A DNA stretch of 64,000 nt from Schistocerca nitens. Taxonomy: Eukaryota > Arthropoda > Insecta > Orthoptera > Acrididae. The translations under genes were made by a program, and so were the position numbers. A model generated the notes under the pieces. The model was not told where the DNA came from. It did not search any database and was given only the letters and a program-made list of their open reading frames with translations. Positions 57,269-64,000 of this stretch are shown piece by piece. The stretch's first letter is position 1, and each line of letters starts with the position of its first letter. The stretch is taken from the NCBI RefSeq assembly GCF_023898315.1, contig NC_064622.1:170086178-170150177 (forward strand). Reading direction: 5' to 3'.

Positions 57269-58291
57269 ATGCCGCGACAGCATGGACGTGAACCGTATGT
57301 GCAGTTGACGGACTTTGAGCGAGGGCGTATAGTGGGCATGCGGGAGGCCGTGTGGACGTACCGCCGAATTGCTCAACACGTGGGGCGTGAGGTCTCCACA
57401 GTACATCGATGTTGTCGCCAGTGGTCGGCGGAAGGTGCACGTGCCCGTCGACCTGGGACCGGATCGCAGCGACGCACGGATGCACGCCAAGACCGTAGGA
57501 TCCTACGCAGTGCCGTAGGGGACCGCACCGCCACTTCCCAGCAAATTAGGGACACTGTTGCTCCTGGGGTATCGGCGAGGACCATTCGCAACCGTCTCCA
57601 TGAAGCTGGGCTACGGTCCCGCACGCCGTTAGGCCGTCTTCCGCTCACGCCCCAACATCGTGCAGCCCGCCTCCAGTGGTGTCGCGACAGGCGTGAATGG
57701 AGGGACGAATGGAGACGTGTCGTCTTCAGCGATGAGAGTCGCTTCTGCCTTGGTGCCAATGATGGTCGTATGCGTGTTTGGCGCCGTGCAGGTGAGCGCC
57801 ACAATCAGGACTGCATACGACCGAGGCACACAGGGCCAACACCCGGCATCATGGTGTGGGGAGCGATCTCCTACACTGGCCGTACACCACTGGTGATCGT
57901 CGAGGGGACACTGAATAGTGCACGGTACATCCAAACCGTCATCGAACCCATCGTTCTACCATTCCTAGACCTGCAAGGGAACTTGCTGTTCCAACAGGAC
58001 AATGCACGTCCGCATGTATCCCGTGCCACCCAACGTGCTCTAGAAGGTGTAAGTCAACTACTCTGGCCAGCAAGATCTCCGGATCTGTCCCCCATTGAGC
58101 ATGTTTGGGACTGGATGAAGCGTCGTCTCACGCGGTCTGCACGTCCAGCACGAACGCTGGTCCAACTGAGGCGCCAGGTGGAAATGGCATGGCAAGCCGT
58201 TCCACAGGACTACATCCAGCATCTCTACGATCGTCTCCATGGGAGAATAGCAGCCTGCATTGCTGCGAAAGGTGGATATACGCTGTACTAG
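57269..58291 (+). CDS. Tc1-like transposase, 340 residues, intact
   Basis: Cuts and pastes its own element by binding the terminal repeats. The N-terminal half has paired helix-turn-helix motifs (LTDFERGRIVGMREA near 13-27; ISARTIRNRL-like segment at 101-110) joined by an arginine-rich linker near 56-80. The catalytic core has FSDES (Asp155), FQQDNARPH (Asp244) and SPDLSPIEHVW (Glu277). I count 32 residues between the second Asp and the Glu, against 34 in canonical Tc1. The Met at 57269 was chosen because it lies just before the first helix-turn-helix; the frame is open further upstream to 56915, but that includes the terminal repeat. Length is normal for the family. GC content is much higher than in the flanks. 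It is the only intact transposase in the window. Confidence 0.95.
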   Translation: MPRQHGREPYVQLTDFERGRIVGMREAVWTYRRIAQHVGREVSTVHRCCRQWSAEGARARRPGTGSQRRTDARQDRRILRSAVGDRTATSQQIRDTVAPGVSARTIRNRLHEAGLRSRTPLGRLPLTPQHRAARLQWCRDRREWRDEWRRVVFSDESRFCLGANDGRMRVWRRAGERHNQDCIRPRHTGPTPGIMVWGAISYTGRTPLVIVEGTLNSARYIQTVIEPIVLPFLDLQGNLLFQQDNARPHVSRATQRALEGVSQLLWPARSPDLSPIEHVWDWMKRRLTRSARPARTLVQLRRQVEMAWQAVPQDYIQHLYDRLHGRIAACIAAKGGYTLY

Positions 58292-58383
58292 TGCCGACAT
58301 TGTGCATGCTCTGTTGCCTGTGTCTATGTGCCTGTGGTTCTGTCAGTGTGATCATGTGATGTATCTGACCCCAGGAATGTGTC

Positions 58384-58389
58384 AATAAA
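58384..58389 (+). terminator. Polyadenylation signal of the Tc1-type transposase
   Basis: AATAAA lies 93 bases after the transposase stop codon and inside the element, before the right terminal repeat. Confidence 0.6.
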
Positions 58390-58773
58390 GTTTCCCCTTC
58401 CTGGGACAATGAATTCACGGTGTTCTTATTTCAATTTCCAGGAGTGTATTTTATGTGGAAAATATAACAAATTTTATGGGGAAAATATAACAAATCAGTT
58501 CCAAAACACACTTTTTCTCCTGACAGTGAAAATATCGTACACAAATTTACATTACGTTTAAGATGGCTTTGACACCGCACAGTATTGTTTTCTACATTCT
58601 GTGATATTTTGTGCGGCACACATGTCACTGTACCTACGAATTATGAACAAATTACCTGAGTTACTCAGGTGCGTAGTTATATTTCAAAATAACGTTTACG
58701 ATGGATAAGAAAACACAATTAGTTACTTCAGACATTCTTGGAATGCACAAGAAGGTGATTTGATCTGATTTAC

Positions 58774-59283
58774 GTGAAAAATTTGATCGCTCACAGCCTT
58801 CTATATATTCATCATGTGATCCGTAGTATTTTTCTGCATGTTCTGAAAGCAGCTCGCTACATCGTAACACTAGACAGATATGAGATATACACATCCCAAC
58901 ACTCAAAACTGCATATTGCTTTAGAGGGACATACGTGTTCCATCAACGACGAATGGATTAAGCGACTTAGATTTTTGATAACACTTGTCTTGTCTTTATA
59001 TAGAATTATATCAATTTCTGAATTTTTTATGACACAGGAGGCATTATTTTTTGATCCACACCCGTATCTGAGAGAGGTCGTGATTCAGTTCAAAAAAGTA
59101 CTGTCAGGATGCGTCATAACCGCCTACAACACTGTCTATAGTTCCTCTTTCTACGTAACAGACAGATGGGTACGGAACGACAGATTGGCAATCTCAACAG
59201 GTATTGGTTTCCGGACATATGATTGTAGGAACTTTTCTTCAATGTTAACCAGAACTACCTCCTTTTTTTCCGCGCGGGATTAG
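58774..59283 (+). CDS. Unassigned 169-codon open frame
   Basis: An AT-rich open frame that begins only with a GTG-type codon; the 3' end runs into the SINE at 59270. The translation has two hydrophobic patches (near 10-30 and 70-85) but no domain I recognise. Length is modestly above chance for this composition. It may be an old element or random; I do not claim a gene. Confidence 0.12.
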   Translation: MKNLIAHSLLYIHHVIRSIFLHVLKAARYIVTLDRYEIYTSQHSKLHIALEGHTCSINDEWIKRLRFLITLVLSLYRIISISEFFMTQEALFFDPHPYLREVVIQFKKVLSGCVITAYNTVYSSSFYVTDRWVRNDRLAISTGIGFRTYDCRNFSSMLTRTTSFFSARD

Positions 59284-59470
59284 CCGAGCGGTCTAAGGGC
59301 TACAGTCATGGACTGTGGAGTGTGCGGCTGGTCCCGGCGGAGACTCGAGTCCTCCCACGGGCATGGGTGTGTGTGTTTGTCCTTAGGATAAGTTAGGTTA
59401 AGTAGTGTGTAAGCTTATGGACTGATGACCTTAGCAGTTAAGTCCCATAAGATTTCACACACATTTGAAC
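59270..59470 (+). mobile_element. tRNA(Leu)-like SINE, type B
   Basis: Copy with head ccgcgcgggattagccgagc, a short insertion in the head, a box-B-like 'gactcgagtcctcccacg', the type B body and a T-rich 3' end. T-rich flanks obscure the duplication. Confidence 0.9.
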
Positions 59471-59492
59471 TTTTTTTTTATGCATCCTGTAT

Positions 59493-59700
59493 AAGTGGAA
59501 GACAGCAATATATCGACTGACTCTTCTAGGAATGTACGGTCTTGGAGGTCTTCAGTGCACCATTCGATGATCCGCGATGTCTCTCCTGTAGGGTCTGCCG
59601 CTGTAGTTGGATGCGCATCTGGGTGACGCTTTCGCCCCTACTACACGAACCAGTGACGAAACGCGCTGCTCTTTTCCCTTGCGCTCCGTTGTTTCGAAGC
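59493..59700 (-). mobile_element. Jockey/CR1-like LINE 3' fragment
   Basis: 'agcaatatatcgactgactc', 'gggtctgccgctgtagttgg' and 'cgaaacgcgctgctctttt' are the antisense 3' region of the same LINE family as at 17.05 kb. The copy is truncated and decayed. Confidence 0.6.
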
Positions 59701-60200
59701 TGCTACCCGGACGGGACGGACAAAGCTACACGCAGTGCCCTAACCCCTCTGCCGGAAGGCACTCGGGTGATGCGCCGTACTGTGCTGTGGTGACGGTGGC
59801 GGCTGGAGAGCACTCCGGCCGACAGCGGCTGTCGCGACGCGACGCACCTAATAGCCCGTCGGTCGCCGGCCGGCGTCGCCGGCACGTGTGTACACGGAAA
59901 CAATAAATATTATTTTTGGCGCATTAGCCGACGGGGTGGGGCGAGCGGTGCGCGACCCGTCCTCCCGCGCGCACGGCCTTTGTCATTGAAATGCGATCGG
60001 TAATCTGCCCTCTGTTTTCACAGCCGCCGCGGCGCCCGGCTGCCTGTGGCGCACCGACCGCGCCGCCGACCCCACGTCGGGCACCAACCGGGCTGACACT
60101 CTGGTCAAGACACCGCGCCTCCCCCCTGGCGCTAGCTGCGCCCTCGCGTTCCGCGAAATAGTATTCACTGACAGAGCTCATCTGAACTGAGAGGTCAGAA
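59701..60200. promoter_or_regulatory. GC-rich island, candidate regulatory DNA
   Basis: CpG-rich single-copy-looking sequence with a sharp AT core, 'acaataaatattatttttgg', next to 'gcgcattagccgacgggg' and 'ttgtcattgaaatgcgatcg'. Overlapping frames on both strands look compositional. Resembles the islands at 14.9, 37.9 and 47.9 kb. Confidence 0.32.
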
Positions 60201-60365
60201 GTCAAGGGAAGGGTTGTCCCATTTGAAGATGTGCCACGAACGACACCTGAATGCAGCAGCTATATGCGGCATACGACGCGGATGGTAGGCACAACATCTA
60301 ACAAGGAACTCCTCGACTGCATGGTCGCAAAAGGCCAATGATGTTTACAAGATTCGTCGCCCCAC

Positions 60366-60544
60366 TTTTTTTTTTTCAAATGGTTCAAATGGCTCTGAGT
60401 ACTATGGGATTTAACTTCTGAGGTTATAAGTCCCCTAGAACTTACAACTGCTTAGACCTAACTAACCTAAGGACATCACACACATCCATGCCCGAGGCAG
60501 GATTCGAACCTGCGACCGTAGCGGTCGTGAGGTTCCAGAATGTA
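60366..60544 (-). mobile_element. tRNA-derived SINE, type A, 5'-truncated
   Basis: Minus-strand copy lacking the outer part of the head. The short duplication gccccac flanks it at 60359-60365 and 60545-60551. Confidence 0.88.
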
Positions 60545-60698
60545 GCCCCACATATTGTCTACTATGCAACCACAATACTACCTGCTAATAGCAATACGGG
60601 GCGGTACTGCAAGTATCCAATGGTGAACATAGCATTAGGCTACGAAGCGTAGCTGAACGACTTAGTCGACGAGAACTCACAACAGTGCTACAGTGCTA

Positions 60699-60902
60699 GA
60701 AAAAATGTTCAAATGTGTGTGAAATCTTATGGGACTTATCTGCTAAGGTCATCAGTTCCTAAGCTTACACACTACTTAACCTAAATTATCCTAAGGACAA
60801 ACACACACACCCATATCCGAGGGAGGACTCGAACCTCCGCCGAGACCAGCCGCTTAGGCCATGACTGCAGCGCCTAAGACCGCTCGGCTAATTCCGCGCG
60901 GC
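60699..60902 (-). mobile_element. tRNA(Leu)-like SINE, type B
   Basis: Minus-strand full-length copy. The 9-bp duplication acagtgcta flanks it at 60690-60698 and 60903-60911. Confidence 0.93.
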
Positions 60903-60929
60903 ACAGTGCTATAGGTGTTGACACAAAGC

Positions 60930-62200
60930 AGTCCCATGGCAACGAAAAACAAAGCAAACATTACATTAAATCTACAGCAACAGTTGCCGAAATTAACATT
61001 TCGTCAGAAAGAACCCAAAGAATTTCTCAGATTGAGAAAGAAGTCGCAGATGAAATATTAACGTTTCTGCAAGATAAGTCAGTGGGATGCGTGGGGTCGT
61101 ATACGCTCGACTGTGCGGGCAGTGTACACAAGGAGTACAATGATGACGATACGTACTTAACAAGTGAAATTGATATTAAACAGGTGGCGAGTCATGTAGC
61201 TCATCATCCTTGTTGGGCAGAGAGCTACAAATCTCGTCTGCAGTGAAACATAGTAAAGAATAGTCGTTGTCCGAGGAGCGGGTACTAAACGTAATTACGT
61301 GCATGGCAAATCATCCGCAGCATAGTAAAGAAAACAATAATGGGCAGATTTCGAAGAAGTCTGCAGCGGCATGACCGCGTAGTACATAAGAAAAACTACG
61401 GATATTCCAGGGAAACCAAGACGCACTTGTTACAAAAACTGGTGTTTGCACGTTTCAAGGATGCTCGATACAATTTACAGATTGTGCGTGACCTACTACG
61501 TTATGCACTCAAATTGCGCGCGACACAGATGACAGTGATTTCACGAAAGCAGTGGATGGTTGTATAACTTCAAACAGTGCTACAGAATTGAAAGATTTAA
61601 GATAAATAAATTTCAAACACAGTGCTACAGAATTGAAAGATTTAAGATAAAGAAATTTCAAACACAGCGTCAGCTTGACGATTCACAGCAAAATGCGGAA
61701 TCGACCCGAAAATTTGTGGATGAGATAAACAAACTCACCCCGTTGTTCAGTAAGGAATTTAATTTCAACCCCAACCATTCTGGATCCCATAAAAGTGTGT
61801 GACATTGCAATTCATACCAAGTGGAACCACGGGACAAATTCAGTCTCTGGATGTTTCTTTCCATACCTATAAAACATATTATTGTACTGTCTGCAGCTGT
61901 ACCTCAAAAGATAGCCAGTTTCACAATAAGCTCCATACAGACTCTTTGGCATTCGGTGGCATGCCATAACATTCCATCAGCTCTCATCATCCCATTACAC
62001 CAAAATGATGCCATAGGCATTCTTTAAGAGTGCATACCTAGCTGAACGTCCTGCAAAGTTTGTAACCCCAACCAGTTCGACTTCGATCTTCATGGTGCAA
62101 ACCTTTTAGATCACTGTGGCGCGCCATTTGTCATCCGGTGTTCGTGGTGCAAGTTATGGTTTTGTTTAAACATTTCTTTAAAGTAGATGCTATCCATTTT
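60930..62200 (+). pseudogene. pogo/Tigger-like transposase relic
   Basis: Plus-strand pieces in order: a CENP-B-type helix-turn-helix region (frame 61340-61567, ending LLRYALKLRATQMTVISRKQW); then KQCYRIERFKINKFQT, in which a 15-residue unit is duplicated in frame; then FVDEINKLTPLFSKEFNFNPNHSG (61560-61802), where pogo/Tigger relatives have the first catalytic Asp (FNxDxSG), so that residue is lost. Next is TTGQIQSLDVSFHTY near 61827-61870, matching the TTGxIQPLD block before the last catalytic residue. Finally a decayed tail with RPAKFVTP and CGAPFVIRCSWCK near 62060-62160. Terminal repeats were not identified. Confidence 0.72.
61568..61668 (+). repeat. 45-bp tandem duplication inside transposase relic
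   Basis: A unit starting 'gtgctacagaattgaaagat' occurs at 61577 and 61622, with a partial third start near 61656. The period of 45 bp is a multiple of three and keeps the frame. Confidence 0.9.
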
Positions 62201-62635
62201 GTGAAGTGTAATGCATGTATCACATAGAAGGTAGATCTCTGCACCTTCCGGACAATGATTTTCTGTCGCCCTCCTGATGCACATGGTGAGTCATTAGCAG
62301 CTAATATTTTTCGTGTCGTAATTCTTAACATTTTCAAATGAGCCCCACTAAAGACTAAACTTGCGGCCTCGCACTCAAGGTGTTCCTTGTAATCAATCTG
62401 TTGCAAACAGCTGTACCATCACGGCAATGTGCCAGGAGTTAACACTCTTTAAAGGCTGGGTGATAACTTTTGCAAGGGGCATGGATTGTAGCATGTCTGA
62501 GATTGAAAAGAACTCAGAGTTCTGAGGTCAAAGTGCCTTAACGAGTCCTCAGTATTGCAGAGACAGTGTTTCCATTCGCATAAACTATAGCACATGACTA
62601 TCATAAGTGTCTGAGGAAAGGAAGTCACGTCGCCT
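62201..62635. other. No gene seen
   Basis: No recognised element. Confidence 0.4.
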
Positions 62636-62639
62636 TTAC

Positions 62640-63050
62640 AGGGCCGTACCAGATAGGATTGACGGAGGAAAAAGAGAAGATCCAAAGAAGAGCAGCGCGT
62701 TTCATTACAGATTCATTTAGTAAGTATGAACGCGTTGCGGTGATGCTCAGCCAACTCCAGTGGAAGACTCTGTAGGAGAGGTGTTCTGTATCACCGTATG
62801 ATATACCGTTAAAGTTCCGAGAGCGTACGTTCCTAGAAGAGTCAACCAATAGAATGCTTCCTCTTATGTATACATCTCACTAAAAGAAAATGAAAGTAAA
62901 ATTAGAGTGGTTCGAGCTCACACGGGGCTTACTATCAATTGCTCTTCGCTAGAACTATTCGTGACTGAAACAGGAAAGGGAGGAAGCGAACCACCACGAC
63001 ACACTTCACGGTGGCTTCCGGAATATAGGTTACATGTAGATGCGTTGTGA
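62640..63050 (+). pseudogene. Jockey/CR1-like LINE 3' end, sense copy
   Basis: Plus-strand frames give EKIQRRAARFITDSFSKYE, then a shifted SQLQWKTL, then VRSRTFLEESTNRM-like sequence near 62815-62855, then LELFVTETGKGGSEPPRHTS near 62950-63005. This is the C-terminus of the LINE whose antisense copies lie at 17.05-18.3 and 59.5 kb. It has frameshifts and is 5'-truncated. Confidence 0.72.
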
Positions 63051-64000
63051 GTCAGCTCTGCGCCATTTTGAATGAGGTGTGTTAGGATAAGATTTCCACC
63101 ATGATGACAGAGGCCAACACACTGCATGAGCTTTAGCATCCCACGAACCACTCGCTTCCCTTCGCTTTCCCATGATTTCTGGCCGCTTATTGTATTAGGT
63201 AGGTTTGTCTTTGCAATAACACGGCCAAGTAAGTCAACTATCTGTTGAAATTAAAAAAAAAATCGACGTGTCACGTAATGTATTGTCGCCATGTGGTTTC
63301 CTAATTTCGACTCAGTATTGCTCCACCACATATCACCTTTTTTTAAAGGAATCTATGCTTCACTAAGGGCTGGGCCTTCCGATTACAGAACTTGTATTAT
63401 TTTCATTCTTAAGTTTCCCAGCGGACAGCTGAGATATGGAATGAAAAGACACTTTAAATGAAGTAGGTGAGGAAAGAAGTCTATTAGATAATCCTTGCCA
63501 GAAAAAGGGATAGGTTATTCAGATGTCTTCTACAGTACCCAGGAATAGTCAACATAAGTCGTGGACAAGGAGGGCAACCAGGACAGTTAAAGCCACCCTG
63601 AATTACTTTCCGTCACCCCTGCCCCCTGCCCCAAGATGGCGGATCCGGCTCCTTTATTCTGGTGAAATTCAGGAATAGTGTAGGTGTAATTAGATTCTTA
63701 TGAGTTCGATCCCCAGAATTTTAATAGCAGCAAAAGGCTAAATCCACCATCTGAGGTTGGGAGAGAGGGTGCAGACAGGGAGAGCATGACCTTAAACTGT
63801 CTTAGTTTCCTTCTCATCCACTACTGTCTTGACGCTCGAAGGAGCAGTGAAAGAGCAAATTTGTATGGGCCTACAAAGAAATAGTGTGATACACAAAATA
63901 GTTTATAGAGGGTATTAGTACATGTGCAGAAATGAAAAGATTAGAGAAAGCTAGACGGCATCAAACTCATCAAGAGGCTGATGACGAGAACGTTCCCCAG
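63051..64000. other. No gene seen
   Basis: Single-copy-looking DNA with no repeat, RNA gene or coding frame I can support. Confidence 0.4.

Larger units (their letters stand above)
57025..58446 (+). mobile_element. Complete Tc1-type DNA transposon
   Basis: A 1,422-bp element bounded by TA dinucleotides (57023-57024 and 58447-58448), the target duplication of Tc1/mariner transposons. The terminal inverted repeats match at 24 of the outer 27 positions, starting cactcctggaaat at both ends. It contains one uninterrupted transposase gene and a polyadenylation signal. Intact ends plus an intact gene make it potentially autonomous. Confidence 0.95.

Overview
The window looks like non-coding nuclear DNA from a large, repeat-rich insect genome, most likely a grasshopper or locust of the genus Schistocerca. 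The main evidence is about eighteen copies of tRNA-derived SINEs whose shared body (ending ...ctcagagccatttgaacc) I recognise from that genus, plus several insect-type LINE and Tc1/mariner remnants. The genus call rests on recalled repeat families and was not tested by a search. I found no exon of a host gene that I would defend, so the window is probably intergenic or lies inside a very long intron.

Layout. 0-9 kb: a GC-rich patch, a SINE with an unusually long flanking duplication, two decayed Tc1-like transposons, an old LINE copy split in two, a foldback element carrying a SINE, and one more SINE. 9.6-14.5 kb: a LINE with one in-frame stop, an RTE 3' piece, another LINE remnant, and a foldback element with a SINE in one arm. 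15.2-17.0 kb: a three-level nest, a SINE inside a Tigger-like element inside a foldback element. 17-21.4 kb: a jockey/CR1-like LINE and two DUF4817-type transposase relics around a GC-rich island. 22-33 kb: small foldbacks, SINEs, reverse transcriptase relics and two palindromic elements with tRNA-like arms. 35-41 kb: a LINE 3' end, SINEs, and a tandem array of about six units of roughly 290 bp; each unit carries a short reverse-transcriptase-like block and two units are split by SINEs. 41-52 kb: mariner relics, RT relics, tRNA-like sequences and a long foldback. 53.2-56.1 kb: a nearly complete RTE retrotransposon with four lesions. 57.0-58.4 kb: a complete Tc1-type transposon with an open 340-residue transposase, the only intact protein-coding element seen. 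59-63 kb: SINEs, a pogo/Tigger-like relic with an internal 45-bp duplication, and LINE 3' ends.

Between the repeats lie several short GC-rich, apparently single-copy islands (near 0.1, 5.2, 14.9, 20.3, 31.3, 37.9, 47.9 and 59.9 kb) without convincing coding capacity. They are the best candidates for host regulatory DNA. The rest works as a record of transposition: autonomous LINEs would supply the machinery for the SINEs, and the nesting order gives relative ages, with SINE insertions usually the youngest event at each site.
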